The notes: generated by a model not told the origin, from the sequence alone. Counted from the first letter of the stretch, positions 1 to 8,829 are shown. The stretch: DNA of 64,000 nucleotides from Mycetocola tolaasinivorans (GCF_003667565.1 NZ_RCUX01000001.1:248001-312000), one strand, 5' to 3'. Program-made: numbers and translations.

Positions 1-615
1 CCAGGGTTCGCCGAGCTTTCGCCGCAGCGTACTGATCGTGACCTTGACCGAATTGGTAAAGGGGTTGGCATTCTCGTCCCAGGCGCGCTCGAGGAGTTCC
101 TCGGCGCTCAGGACCGTGCCGGGTTCGCGCATCAGCACCTCCAGGACCGCGAACTCCTTGCGCGCCAGGCGGATAAAGCGTCCCGCCCGGGTAACCTCAA
201 AGCGAATCGGATCGAGGCGCACGTCTCCCGCGTTCAACACCGGCGGACGGGCCTGAAACTTTCGGCGCGAGAGCGCGCGCACCCGGGCGATGAGCTCGGG
301 AAACTCAAACGGCTTGGAGAGGTAGTCATCGGCCCCGATGGCGAGCCCATCCACGCGGTCGGTCAGCGCTCGGGCGGCCGTCAGCATGAGGATCGCCGGG
401 CGCCGCTCGCGCTCATTCAGAATGCGACACACCTCATCCCCGTGCACCACGGGAATGTCTCGGTCGAGCAGCACCACCTCGTACTCGGTGAGGTCGGTGG
501 CCGTCAGTGCCGATTCGCCATCGGCCACGGTGTCGACGCTGATCGCGTTTGCCGACAGCCCCGCCGCGATCGCCTCGGCCAGGAACGGCTCATCCTCCAC
601 CAGCAGTACACGCAT
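1..615 (-). CDS. OmpR/PhoB-family response regulator (3' end outside window)
   Basis: Two-component response regulator read leftward off the window edge; 205 codons are visible and roughly the last 10-20 are missing. The N-terminal receiver begins MRVLLVEDE with the acidic pair, has a phosphoacceptor Asp in VVLLDRDIP (about residue 51) and the conserved Lys in YLSKPFEFPEL. It is followed by a winged-helix DNA-binding domain (RLARKEFAVLEVL, then VKVTISTLRRKLG), the OmpR type. The ATG at 615 has GGAGAG seven bases upstream. It faces the efflux operon starting at 760, which it probably controls; its histidine kinase would lie downstream, outside the window. The target is inferred from position only. 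Confidence 0.93.
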   Translation of the reverse strand, partial: MRVLLVEDEPFLAEAIAAGLSANAISVDTVADGESALTATDLTEYEVVLLDRDIPVVHGDEVCRILNERERRPAILMLTAARALTDRVDGLAIGADDYLSKPFEFPELIARVRALSRRKFQARPPVLNAGDVRLDPIRFEVTRAGRFIRLARKEFAVLEVLMREPGTVLSAEELLERAWDENANPFTNSVKVTISTLRRKLGEPW

Positions 616-759
616 TGCTCTCCTTGATTCTGTCCTGCTATCCCATCACGGAACCGGTTAGGAAATGGTAAATGAATCGTCTTACCCCGTCGTGACCGGG
701 CATTCGCTGAACTTGACCTATCCCGTATTTCACGGAAACCCGTTTGAAAGGAACACACC

Positions 760-1353
760 ATGTCGATGACCCTTCGCCCCGCACTGCGTCGCACCGGCCT
801 GCTCGCCCTGGCCGCCTCCGCCCTGATTCTCCTGGGAGCGTGCACCGCCGGCGGCGGGCAGCCCGGGGGCGGCGAATCCGGTGCCGCCCAGCCCACGCAC
901 AGGGCGGAGATCAAGAGCGGCAATTTTGAGCAGGAGATGGCCAAGTGGCAGGCCGACCTCTCGGCCTGTATGAAAGAGAAGGGCGTGGATCTGCCCGCCC
1001 CCGCCCCGGTCAAGGAGGGCGAGGTGACCGTGCTGCAGGAGATCGACCCCAGCACCGTGGATGTCGAGGCCCTGCGAAACGCCAATCGTGAGTGCATGAA
1101 GACCATCGGTCAGCCCCCGGTTGACCCGAGCATGCCGAGCATCGAGGAGATCCAGAAGATGCAGCTCGCGTTTGCGAAGTGCATGCGCGAGGCCGGATAC
1201 GACTTCAAGGACCCGGCGCCCGCCCCCGAGGGCGGCAACGCAAACGGTGTGGCCGGCTCGGCACCGGTTCGCCCCGGCGAGTACGACGAGGCCACCATGG
1301 CGTCCTGCGCCACCACGGCCGGCCTCGATAAGATCAACGGCTCGAAGCGATGA
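760..1353 (+). CDS. Putative lipoprotein, first gene of ABC efflux operon
   Basis: A 197-residue protein with a lipoprotein signal peptide: basic start, hydrophobic stretch, then lipobox LGAC with Cys about residue 28. The mature part is Pro/Ala-rich and carries two copies of a Cys-Met motif, CMKEKGVDLP and CMREAGYDF, plus a third ECMKTIG. Small actinobacterial lipoproteins with this repeated CM-x3-G motif often precede adaptor/ABC efflux genes, but I know no assigned activity. GAAAGGA precedes the ATG at 760, and the gene ends in an ATGA overlap with the adaptor gene, so it is co-translated with the transporter. A role as substrate-binding or accessory lipoprotein is inference. Confidence 0.85.
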   Translation: MSMTLRPALRRTGLLALAASALILLGACTAGGGQPGGGESGAAQPTHRAEIKSGNFEQEMAKWQADLSACMKEKGVDLPAPAPVKEGEVTVLQEIDPSTVDVEALRNANRECMKTIGQPPVDPSMPSIEEIQKMQLAFAKCMREAGYDFKDPAPAPEGGNANGVAGSAPVRPGEYDEATMASCATTAGLDKINGSKR

Positions 1354-2411
1354 GTCCGGTGAAAAAGCGCACCGCCCTCTGGATCTCGGCCGCCCTGGTG
1401 GTGTCCATCGGGTGTGGGGCGACGGCCGCCATGGTCTGGGGCGGATCCGCAGGATCTGACGCGAACACCGCCGAGCACGCGCCCGCCCCCAAGACCGTCG
1501 CGGCCGCGCGAGAGGATCTCATCGAGCGCTCGCGAGGAAACGGTCAGCTCGGGTACACCGATCCACGCAGCGTGGGTTCGGCCGGCGGCACGATTACCCG
1601 GATGAGTGATATCGGAACCGTTGTCGAACGCGGGGGCGAGCTGTTTCGGGTGGACGACCTCCCGGTCAACCTGCTGATCGGCGACCTCCCCATGTGGCGG
1701 GGATTTGCCGCGGGGATGAGCGATGGTGCCGATGTGCTCATGCTCGAACAGAACCTTCGCGACCTGGGGTACTTCACGGACACCCCCGATAAGAAGTTCA
1801 CCGCGCGCACCGCGCAGGCGGTCTCCGCCTGGCAGAAAAAGCTGGGGCGCCCGCGCACCGGCAGCATCGAGCCCGGCCAGGTGGTCTTTGCCTCTGGCCC
1901 GCTGCGCATCGCCGAGCAGAAGGCCAGGGTCGGCGACCCCGCCTCACCCGAGGTGCTGGCGGTCACCGGAACCACCAAGGACATTCTGGTGGATCTGGAG
2001 CCTCAGCTCGCGGCATCCGCGCCCCTGGACGGCGAGGTTGAGGTGCGTCTGCCCGACGGGAAGACGTTGACCGGAAAGGTGAGCGCCGTGGGTGCCCCGC
2101 GCGAGCAGCCCACCGGTTCCGGGGGAACCGCGCTGCGCATCCCGATCACGATCACCCCCGTGGACCAGGCGGCCACCGGGACCTACGCCGATGTCAGGGT
2201 ACAGGTGTCCTTCCAGCGCGTGCTCGTCACCGACGCGCTCCTGATCCCCACCGCCGCGCTGCTCGCCACCCCCGGCGGCGGGCACAGCGTGGAGGTGTGG
2301 CGCGACGGAAAGCGTGTCAGCGTGGTGGTGACGCCGGGATCCTTCGCCGATGGGCGGGTGTCCATCGACGAGGGCGACCTGAAACCCGGCGACGAGGTGG
2401 TGGTGTCATGA
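1350..2411 (+). CDS. Periplasmic adaptor (membrane-fusion) protein with peptidoglycan-binding domain
   Basis: A 353-residue protein anchored by one N-terminal membrane segment (about residues 9-30). It has a HlyD-like body: a lipoyl-like portion around IERSRGNGQLGYTD and a beta-barrel portion near RIPITITPVD. Inserted at about residues 130-170 is a PG_binding_1-type three-helix segment (LEQNLRDLGYF, then AVSAWQKKLG). This composite adaptor is typical of Gram-positive MacB-like systems, where it links permease to cell wall. It overlaps both neighbours by ATGA junctions, which points to one stoichiometric complex. The family call is secure; the exported substrate (antimicrobial peptide, lipid or drug) is unknown. 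Confidence 0.9.
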   Translation: MSPVKKRTALWISAALVVSIGCGATAAMVWGGSAGSDANTAEHAPAPKTVAAAREDLIERSRGNGQLGYTDPRSVGSAGGTITRMSDIGTVVERGGELFRVDDLPVNLLIGDLPMWRGFAAGMSDGADVLMLEQNLRDLGYFTDTPDKKFTARTAQAVSAWQKKLGRPRTGSIEPGQVVFASGPLRIAEQKARVGDPASPEVLAVTGTTKDILVDLEPQLAASAPLDGEVEVRLPDGKTLTGKVSAVGAPREQPTGSGGTALRIPITITPVDQAATGTYADVRVQVSFQRVLVTDALLIPTAALLATPGGGHSVEVWRDGKRVSVVVTPGSFADGRVSIDEGDLKPGDEVVVS

Positions 2412-3109
2412 CGGCGCCGATGATCGAGCTGGTGGACGTCAGTCGCGAGTACGGTTCGCCGCCCACCCGCGCCCTCGACGGGGTAAACCTGCGGGTGGAG
2501 CGGGGCGAGCTCGTGGCCATCGTGGGGCCGAGTGGTTCGGGAAAATCCACCCTGCTCAACCTCATCGGAACCCTCGATCGCGCCAGTGCCGGGCAGACCC
2601 GGGTGGCCGGATACTCGGTCGAGAAGCTCAGCGACCGCCAGCTGAGTGCGCTGCGTGCACACAGCATCGGATTCGTGTTTCAGCAGTTCCAGCTCTCCGA
2701 GGGGGTGAGCGCGCGCGATAACGTGGCCGCCGGCCTGCTCTACACCGGAAAACCGGCGCGTGAGCGCCGCGCCGTGGCGACCGAGGCGCTGGAGCGGGTG
2801 GGACTCGGGCATCGCCTGCTGCACCGGCCCGCGCAGATGTCCGGTGGTGAGCGGCAGCGGGTGGCGATTGCCCGCGCGATGGTGAGAAACCCGGATCTGC
2901 TGCTCGCCGATGAACCCACCGGCAGCCTGGACTCGCGCTCGGGTGAGATCGTGGTCGAGATTCTGCGGGAGCTGCACGCGAGCGGCACCACCGTGGTGGT
3001 CATCACCCACGACCGCGAACTCGCGCAGCGGCTTCCACGCCGGGTGGGCATTCGCGATGGCCGGATCGAGAGCGATGAGCGCGACACCGTGCTGGCGGTG
3101 TCCGCATGA
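2408..3109 (+). CDS. ABC transporter ATP-binding protein, MacB/LolD type
   Basis: A 233-residue nucleotide-binding subunit. Walker A is GPSGSGKST (about residues 41-49), the Q-loop lies in FVFQQFQL, the signature MSGGERQRVAIARA is near residue 141, Walker B is LLLADEPTGSLD and the switch His is in VVVITHDREL. FQQFQLSEGVSARDNV is the usual MacB/LolD/FtsE signature for ATPases that work with FtsX-type permeases. The ATG at 2408 overlaps the adaptor's stop (ATGA); upstream in-frame starts would overlap the adaptor too far. It energises the permease encoded immediately downstream, also by ATGA overlap. Confidence 0.95.
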   Translation: MTAPMIELVDVSREYGSPPTRALDGVNLRVERGELVAIVGPSGSGKSTLLNLIGTLDRASAGQTRVAGYSVEKLSDRQLSALRAHSIGFVFQQFQLSEGVSARDNVAAGLLYTGKPARERRAVATEALERVGLGHRLLHRPAQMSGGERQRVAIARAMVRNPDLLLADEPTGSLDSRSGEIVVEILRELHASGTTVVVITHDRELAQRLPRRVGIRDGRIESDERDTVLAVSA

Positions 3110-4293
3110 GTGCGCTGCCCAAGTCCCGCCTGCGCACCGGTGACCTGTTTGCCCTGGGGCTTCACGGCGTTCGGGTTCACCCGATGCGGGCCGCGCTCTC
3201 GGCGCTGGGCATCGCGATCGGCATCGCCGCGATGATCGCCGTGATCGGGATCTCCACCTCCAGCCAGGCGGCGGTTCGAGAAAAGCTCGCGGCGCTGGGC
3301 ACCAACCTTCTCACCATGAGTGCGGGCAAGGACCTCCTGGGTGCCGACACCAAGCTGCCGCCGGATGCCGGCACCCGGGTGCTGCGCATCGACGGGGTGG
3401 AGACCTCGGGCTGGACCACCGAAATTGACTACCACGTGTACCGCAATGACCTCACCCTGCCCGGCGAGACCGGCGGCCTGCGGGTGCGCGTGGCCGGGGG
3501 AGACCTCCTGGCCACCACCGGTACCGCACTCGCCTCGGGGCGCTGGTTCAACGCCGAGACGGAAAAGCACGACCTGGTGGTTCTGGGTGCGGGAGCGGCC
3601 GAGGCCATGGGCATTACCGAGCCGGGAAACCAGGTGTGGCTGGGCGGGCAGTACTTCACGGTGCTGGGCATTCTGCAGCCCTCGCTCCTCACCCCGGAGC
3701 TCGATTCCAGTGCGCTGGTGGGCGCGGGAATCGCGGCCGAACGCTTCGGATTTGATGGCTCTCCGACCGTCCTGTACGAGCGCTCCAGCGAGGAGCGGGT
3801 ACCCGAGGTGCGCGATCTTCTGCCCGCGACCATCAACCCCGAGGCGCCCAACGAGGTGAGCGTGAGTCGCCCGTCGGACGCGCTCGCGGCGAAGAACACC
3901 GTGGATCAGGCCTTCACCGGCCTGCTGATCGGTGTGGGGTCGATCGCCCTGCTCGTGGGCGGGATCGGTGTGGCGAACACGATGGTGATTACGGTGCTTG
4001 AACGCCGTCGCGAGATCGGGCTGCGGCGCTCGCTCGGGGCCACCCGCGCGAACATCCGCAACCAGTTCCTGATGGAGGCTGTGCTGCTGGCACTCCTCGG
4101 CGGGCTGGTGGGGGCCGGCACCGGATTTGCCGTGACCGCGATCGTGGCCGCGTCGAACGGGTGGAAGCTCGAGGTCCCCGTCTCGGTTCTCATCGCGGGG
4201 GTGCTCGCGACCGTGGCCGTGGGAGCGGTTGCCGGGGTGCTCCCGGCCCTGCGCGCGGCGCGGACCTCACCGGCGGTGGCACTCAGCAGTTAG
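3106..4293 (+). CDS. ABC transporter permease, MacB/FtsX family
   Basis: A 395-residue permease with the MacB topology: an N-terminal membrane segment (about residues 24-48, ending GISTSSQAAV), a large extracytoplasmic MacB-PCD-like domain (about residues 50-265), then three C-terminal membrane segments forming the FtsX domain (GLLIGVGSIALLVGGIGVANTM and two more). ERRREIGLRRSLGA is the conserved FtsX cytoplasmic coupling segment. MacB-type pumps move substrate by mechanotransmission from the outer face. It is the last gene of the operon 760-4293, which ends at the hairpin at 4307-4344. Substrate unknown. Confidence 0.93.
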   Translation: MSALPKSRLRTGDLFALGLHGVRVHPMRAALSALGIAIGIAAMIAVIGISTSSQAAVREKLAALGTNLLTMSAGKDLLGADTKLPPDAGTRVLRIDGVETSGWTTEIDYHVYRNDLTLPGETGGLRVRVAGGDLLATTGTALASGRWFNAETEKHDLVVLGAGAAEAMGITEPGNQVWLGGQYFTVLGILQPSLLTPELDSSALVGAGIAAERFGFDGSPTVLYERSSEERVPEVRDLLPATINPEAPNEVSVSRPSDALAAKNTVDQAFTGLLIGVGSIALLVGGIGVANTMVITVLERRREIGLRRSLGATRANIRNQFLMEAVLLALLGGLVGAGTGFAVTAIVAASNGWKLEVPVSVLIAGVLATVAVGAVAGVLPALRAARTSPAVALSS

Positions 4294-4306
4294 CCGTCGA
4301 CCGAAA

Positions 4307-4344
4307 ACGACCGGCCGCCCCGCATCAGCGGGGCGGCCGGTCGT
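4307..4344. terminator. Bidirectional hairpin between convergent genes
   Basis: Perfect 17-bp GC-rich stem ACGACCGGCCGCCCCGC with a 4-base loop ATCA, lying between the convergent permease (ends 4293) and UvrA-like gene (ends 4359). There is a short A run on its left but no long U tract on the right. Confidence 0.75.
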
Positions 4345-4358
4345 GTATCCGGTGGGGG

Positions 4359-6722
4359 TTAGGCTCCGACGTAGGCGGCGAGGTGCTGCCCGGTCAGGGT
4401 GGACTTTGCCGCCACCAGGTCGGCCGGGGTGCCCTCGAAGACGATCGTTCCGCCATCATGGCCGGCACCGGGACCCACGTCGATGATCCAGTCGGCGTGC
4501 GCCATGACGGCCTGGTGGTGTTCGATCACGATCACGGACTTGCCGGACTCCACCAGGCGATCCAGCAGTCCGAGGAGGGACTGCACGTCCGCGAGGTGCA
4601 GGCCGGTGGTGGGCTCGTCCAGGACGTAGATATCACCCTCCTCGGCCATCTGCACGGCGAGCTTCAGGCGCTGGCGCTCGCCGCCGGAGAGCGTGGTGAG
4701 GGGCTGGCCGAGGCTGATGTAGCCGATGCCGACATCCACCAGGCGGTCGAGAATCTTGATCGCGGCGGGCGTGCGCGCCTCACCCTCGGCGAAGAACGCG
4801 GCGGCCTCGGCGATGGGCATCGCGAGTACCTCGGCGATGTTCTTTCCGCCCAGGGTGTAGTCGAGAACCTCGGCGAGGAAGCGCTTGCCGCCACACACCT
4901 CACAGGTGCTCGCGACACTCGCCATCATTCCGAGGTCGGTGTAGATCACGCCGGCACCGTTACAGGTGGGGCAGGCACCCTCGGAGTTTGCGCTAAACAG
5001 TGCGGGCTTGACCCCGTTGGCCTTCGCAAACGCCTTGCGGATGGGCTCCAGCAGGCCGGTGTAGGTGGCCGGGTTCGAGCGGCGCGAACCGCGGATCGCC
5101 CCCTGGTCCACCGTAACGACGCCCGCGTCCTTCGGGAGTGATCCGTGAATCAGCGAGCTCTTACCCGACCCGGCCACGCCGGTGATCACGGTGAGGATAC
5201 CGAGCGGGATATCGACGCTGACATCGCGGAGGTTGTGCGTGTTCGCCCCGCGGATTTCGAGCGCGCCGCTCGCGGTGCGGACCGACTCCTTGAGGGCGGC
5301 GCGGTCATCCAGGTGGTGACCGGTGAGGGTGTCGCTCGCCCGCAGCCCCTCCACGGTGCCGGTGAACTGGATCTCACCCCCGGCGCTGCCCGCGCGCGGA
5401 CCCATGTCCACCACGTGATCGGCGATCGCGATGGTCTCGGGCTTGTGCTCCACCACGATCACCGTGTTGCCCTTATCGCGCAGGCGCAGCAGCAGGGTGT
5501 TCATGCGGGCGATGTCGTGCGGGTGCAGGCCGATGGTGGGCTCATCAAAGATGTAGGTGACGTCCGTCAGTGAGGACCCCAGGTGACGGATCATCTTTGT
5601 GCGCTGCGCCTCACCGCCCGAGAGGGTCCCGGCGGGACGGTCCAGGGTGAGGTAGCCGAGGCCGATCTCCACAAACGAGTCGAGGGCACCGCCGAGGGTG
5701 TCGAGCAGCGGGGCGACGCTCGGGTCATCGATTCCGCGCACCCACTCGGCGAGGTCGCTGATCTGCATGGCGCAGGCATCGGCGATGTTGATGCCGGCGA
5801 TCTTCGATGATCGCGCGCCCTCGTTCAGGCGGGTGCCGCCGCAGTCGGGGCAGGTGGTGAAGGTCACCGCACGGTCCACAAACGCGCGGATGTGCGGCTG
5901 CATGGCCTCCCGGTCCTTGCTCAGCATCGACTTCCGGAGCTTCGGGATCAGACCCTCGTAGGTCATGTTGATGTCGCCGATCTTCACCTTGACCGGTTCC
6001 TTATAGAGGAATGCGGTCATCTCCCGCTCGGTGAACTCGCGGATCGGCTTGTCCGGGCTGAAGAACCCCGAACCGGTGAAAATCTTGACGCCCCAGCCGT
6101 CGGCCGTGTAGCCGGGGATCGTGAGCGCGCCCTCGTTGAGGGACTTGGAGTCGTCAAACAGCTGGGTGAGATCGAGATCGTTGACCTTGCCCATGCCCTC
6201 GCAGCGTGGGCACATACCGCCGGTCACCGAGAACTCGCGGCGTTCCTTGACGGTGCGGCCCTCCTTCTGGATGGTCACGGCACCCGCCCCGGATACCGAG
6301 GGCACGTTGAACGCGAACGCCTGCGGGGAACCGATGTAGGGCTGGCCCAGTCGGCTAAACAGGATGCGCAGCATCGGGGTGGCGTCGGTGGCGGTACCCA
6401 CGGTGGAGCGGGAGTTGGAGCCCATGCGCTCCTGATCCACGATGATCGCGGTGGTGATACCGGACAATACGTCCACATCCGGGCGGCCCACGCTCGGCAT
6501 GAAGCCCTGCAGAAACGCGCTGTAGGTCTCGTTGATCATGCGCTGCGACTCGGCCGCGATCGTCCCGAACACGAGCGAGCTCTTGCCCGAACCGGAAACC
6601 CCGGTGAAGACCGTCAGGCGACGCTTGGGAATGTCAACGCTCACGTTTTTGAGGTTGTTTTCGCGGGCGCCGATGACCCGAATCAGATCGTGGCTGTCGG
6701 CGGCGTGGGGGACGGTGCTCAT
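4359..6722 (-). CDS. UvrA-like ABC ATPase (class II UvrA / DrrC type)
   Basis: A 787-residue protein, shorter than housekeeping UvrA (about 950). It has two UvrA-type ATPase halves with Walker A GVSGSGKSS and GVAGSGKSS, signatures LSGGEAQR and LSGGERQR, and Cys pairs for structural zinc (CPRCEG, CPDCGG, CPTCNG, CEVCGG). Short UvrA paralogues lacking the UvrB-binding region include DrrC, which protects producers from DNA-intercalating drugs, and UvrA2 proteins, so a role in resistance to a DNA-binding compound is plausible. The ATG at 6722 has GGAAGAGG upstream; the open frame continues 131 codons further, through a terminator-like leader (6878-6922), so I reject the longer form. The leader suggests expression controlled by attenuation. 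Confidence 0.9.
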   Translation of the reverse strand: MSTVPHAADSHDLIRVIGARENNLKNVSVDIPKRRLTVFTGVSGSGKSSLVFGTIAAESQRMINETYSAFLQGFMPSVGRPDVDVLSGITTAIIVDQERMGSNSRSTVGTATDATPMLRILFSRLGQPYIGSPQAFAFNVPSVSGAGAVTIQKEGRTVKERREFSVTGGMCPRCEGMGKVNDLDLTQLFDDSKSLNEGALTIPGYTADGWGVKIFTGSGFFSPDKPIREFTEREMTAFLYKEPVKVKIGDINMTYEGLIPKLRKSMLSKDREAMQPHIRAFVDRAVTFTTCPDCGGTRLNEGARSSKIAGINIADACAMQISDLAEWVRGIDDPSVAPLLDTLGGALDSFVEIGLGYLTLDRPAGTLSGGEAQRTKMIRHLGSSLTDVTYIFDEPTIGLHPHDIARMNTLLLRLRDKGNTVIVVEHKPETIAIADHVVDMGPRAGSAGGEIQFTGTVEGLRASDTLTGHHLDDRAALKESVRTASGALEIRGANTHNLRDVSVDIPLGILTVITGVAGSGKSSLIHGSLPKDAGVVTVDQGAIRGSRRSNPATYTGLLEPIRKAFAKANGVKPALFSANSEGACPTCNGAGVIYTDLGMMASVASTCEVCGGKRFLAEVLDYTLGGKNIAEVLAMPIAEAAAFFAEGEARTPAAIKILDRLVDVGIGYISLGQPLTTLSGGERQRLKLAVQMAEEGDIYVLDEPTTGLHLADVQSLLGLLDRLVESGKSVIVIEHHQAVMAHADWIIDVGPGAGHDGGTIVFEGTPADLVAAKSTLTGQHLAAYVGA

Positions 6723-6877
6723 GGGGCCTCTTCCGTTGGTGATCGCAGCGTCCGTACCTCCACCCGGGGGCGAGGTACGGTACCTTCCGATTGTGAGGCT
6801 CCGGACGGGCGCTGTCCAGCCGGCGGCCGAATCCGCTGGTACCTCCCGCGTGGCCGCCGAAGAAAAATCGTCTCGGG

Positions 6878-6922
6878 AAAAAGAAAAACCCCCTCTCCGC
6901 GTTCCAGTGAACCGGCGAGGGG
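6878..6922 (-). terminator. Intrinsic terminator in the 5' leader of the UvrA-like gene (putative attenuator)
   Basis: Read on the minus strand, CCCCTCGCCG (6913-6922), a GTTCACTGGAA loop and CGCGGAGAGGGG (6890-6901) form a stem, followed by a run of T broken by a single C (complement of 6878-6888). A smaller hairpin, ACGAGG-N8-CCTCGT (6939-6958), precedes it. The structure lies about 160 bases upstream of the start codon in the same orientation, so it would stop transcription before the gene unless antiterminated. Confidence 0.6.
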
Positions 6923-7146
6923 ATAATTCAGCGTTTTGACGAGGGACCTTGTCCTCGTATGAGTATGAAGCTAGCACGGGGTTCGGGGAGATGCAGCTGG
7001 TTCTCCCTGATTGTCCGCTATTTTCCGCTTCTTGACGGAGGGCGAGGGAAGCGTCTGATACTTGATTCATGATGCCGAAACTCACGCGCGCCACTCTCCG
7101 GTCGGTTCGCCCCACCAGCCAGTGGAGAAGCGTCGGGGGCGGGCGC

Positions 7147-7152
7147 TAGCCT
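7147..7152 (+). promoter_or_regulatory. -10 box of a leaderless transcript
   Basis: TAGCCT followed by exactly six bases and the ATG at 7159 fits the actinobacterial TANNNT -10 with the transcription start at the A of ATG. No clear -35. Confidence 0.5.
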
Positions 7153-7158
7153 GGGGGC

Positions 7159-7776
7159 ATGAGTGCTACAGAGTCTTCCGCGCAGGGGCCCGAGGGCCAG
7201 CTGGTCGTTGCCGATGTCACGGCCTGGCGCGCCTGGCTCGACACCCACGAGGAAACCTCGGACGGTGTCTGGCTGCACCTCGCGAAAAAGGGCACGCGTG
7301 AGCCCACCACGCTGACCTACGCTCAGGCGCTCGAAGAGGCACTCTGCAGCGGCTGGATCGACGGCCAAAAGCGTTCGTTTGATGCCGCCACGTTCCTGCA
7401 GCGGTTTACCCCGCGTCGGCGGGCCTCGATGTGGTCGGCCCGCAACGTGGGGATCATCGCCGAACTCGATGCGGCCGGGCGGATCCGTCCGCGCGGCCAT
7501 GCCGAGGTGGCCGCGGCGCGTGCCGATGGCCGCTGGGATCGCGCGTACGCGGGGTCGGCGGATGCGCGGGTGCCCGCGGAACTCGCCGCGGCGCTGGCCG
7601 ATATCGCCGGTGCTACCGCGACGTTTGAGGGCCTGAGCGCCGCCGCACGCTATTCGATCCTGCACCCGGTCATCACCGCGCCCAACCCGAAGACCCTGGC
7701 CGCGCGGATCGAGCGCGCGGTGGAAAAGATCCGGGTCGAGATGAATGCTGAGGAGCCTCAGACCGAGCGAGAGTAG
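7159..7776 (+). CDS. YdeI/OmpD-associated family protein
   Basis: A 205-residue soluble protein of the YdeI family. The N-terminal half holds the typical pattern WRAWLDTHEETSDGVWL, then LTYAQALEEALCSGWIDGQ (about residues 53-72) and the block FTPRRRASMWSARN. The C-terminal helical tail, with SAAARYSILHPVITAPNPKTLAARI, is also usual for the family. Members are widespread in soil bacteria and have been tied loosely to peptide or bacteriocin protection; no reaction is established. Single gene, ending at the strong hairpin 7808-7855, probably leaderless (box at 7147). Confidence 0.88.
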   Translation: MSATESSAQGPEGQLVVADVTAWRAWLDTHEETSDGVWLHLAKKGTREPTTLTYAQALEEALCSGWIDGQKRSFDAATFLQRFTPRRRASMWSARNVGIIAELDAAGRIRPRGHAEVAAARADGRWDRAYAGSADARVPAELAAALADIAGATATFEGLSAAARYSILHPVITAPNPKTLAARIERAVEKIRVEMNAEEPQTERE

Positions 7777-7807
7777 TCGCCGCAGTAGGGCGCGCTTGGC
7801 TCCACCC

Positions 7808-7855
7808 CAAAACACCCGTGGCTCGGATCCTGAGATCCGAGCCACGGGTGTTTTG
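7808..7855. terminator. Bidirectional rho-independent terminator
   Basis: A 22-bp perfect stem beginning CAAAACACCCGTGGCTC, with loop CTGA and ending GGGTGTTTTG, so it carries an A run on one side and a U run on the other. It serves the convergent YdeI-family and hydrolase genes. Confidence 0.9.
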
Positions 7856-7869
7856 CCTGCTCTGTGCCG

Positions 7870-8829
7870 TTATTCCGAGACGGGTAGTTCGGCGAGGAAG
7901 CGGTTGGTTTCGGCGGCGATCAGGGCTGATTCGGTGTGGTGCAGGTAGTGGTCGCCATCCACGGGAATGACCTCGCCGTGGGTGGAGAGCGCCGCCTGCT
8001 CCTCGTGGAGGTTGAGCCAGTTCGGGTTGACCTTGTTCGGGTCCTGAGCGAACAGCAGCACGGGCATATCGGCCGGGAAGGTGAGCTTCTTCGCCTTGGC
8101 ATCGGCGAAGTTCGAGCCGATGCGGCTCATCTCGTCGAGGTAGGTGTTCGACATGGCGTTGCGGTTCACGATCAGGGTGTTCTGCTCGCGGGCGGCCTCG
8201 GGATAGTCGGCCGCGTACTTCGCGAGCGAATCGCTGTCGAGGGCGGAGACGGCGCGGACCACGCCGGTGGCCTTGGCGGCGCGCATCAGGTCGATCGGGA
8301 AGGCGACGTCCATACCGGGCTGATCCGGAACGCTGGTGTCGATGCCGACGAACGCGGTGACATCCTCGGGATACTTGTTCACGTAGTTCAGCGAGTAGAT
8401 GCCGGCGATCGAGTGGCCGCCAAGCACAAACCGGTCGATGCCCTGCTGGTGCAGTGCCTCGTGGATCTCGGTCACGATGTTCTCGCTGGTGCGCGGCACA
8501 TCGGTCTGGTCGCTCAGGCCGTAACCGAAGGGCTCGACCACCACGACGCGGTGGGTCTTCGAGAGCTTCTCGGTCACCGGGCCGAAGTCGATGGCAGGGG
8601 CGGAGGTACCAAAGCCGGGGAGCAGCACGATGGTTTCGGGGCCATCGCCGGTGGTGACGATGTTCAGCTTCTTACCGTCAACGGTCGAGAACCTGCCGTA
8701 GGGGGTAATCCGGTCTGCTTCGGAGCTGCTGGCGACCGCGTTCACGATCGACGTGGTGGCGAGGGTGAGGCCGATGATCGCCACGATCACACCGAGGACC
8801 TTCAGGACTACCTTCAAAAACTTCTTCAT
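7870..8829 (-). CDS. Membrane-anchored alpha/beta hydrolase
   Basis: A 319-residue protein with an N-terminal signal anchor (FLKVVLKVLGVIVAIIG region, residues 3-30) and an alpha/beta-hydrolase fold outside the membrane. The oxyanion region is VLLPGFGTSAP, the nucleophile elbow is GGHSIAG (Ser about residue 138), the acid is in LLFAQDPNK and the catalytic His is in GDHYLHHTE near the C terminus. The ATG at 8829 has GGAG nine bases upstream; the frame stays open far upstream, but only this start gives the signal anchor at the N terminus. The ester, lactone or amide cleaved cannot be predicted. Single gene, sharing the terminator at 7808-7855. Confidence 0.88.
   Translation of the reverse strand: MKKFLKVVLKVLGVIVAIIGLTLATTSIVNAVASSSEADRITPYGRFSTVDGKKLNIVTTGDGPETIVLLPGFGTSAPAIDFGPVTEKLSKTHRVVVVEPFGYGLSDQTDVPRTSENIVTEIHEALHQQGIDRFVLGGHSIAGIYSLNYVNKYPEDVTAFVGIDTSVPDQPGMDVAFPIDLMRAAKATGVVRAVSALDSDSLAKYAADYPEAAREQNTLIVNRNAMSNTYLDEMSRIGSNFADAKAKKLTFPADMPVLLFAQDPNKVNPNWLNLHEEQAALSTHGEVIPVDGDHYLHHTESALIAAETNRFLAELPVSE

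Larger units (their letters stand above)
6723..7158. other. Intergenic region between UvrA-like gene and YdeI-family gene
   Basis: About 435 bases without a convincing gene. It carries the leader of the UvrA-like gene (hairpin and U-tract terminator at 6878-6958 on the minus strand) and, at the right end, the TAGCCT box at 7147-7152 of the YdeI-family gene. A TAGCTT (minus strand, around 6966-6971) could be the -10 box of the UvrA-like transcript. Confidence 0.6.

Noticed and set aside
6723-7115. A 131-residue N-terminal extension of the UvrA-like protein
   Set aside because: It crosses a hairpin plus T-run terminator, shows no UvrA similarity, and the ATG at 6722 has a good ribosome-binding site.
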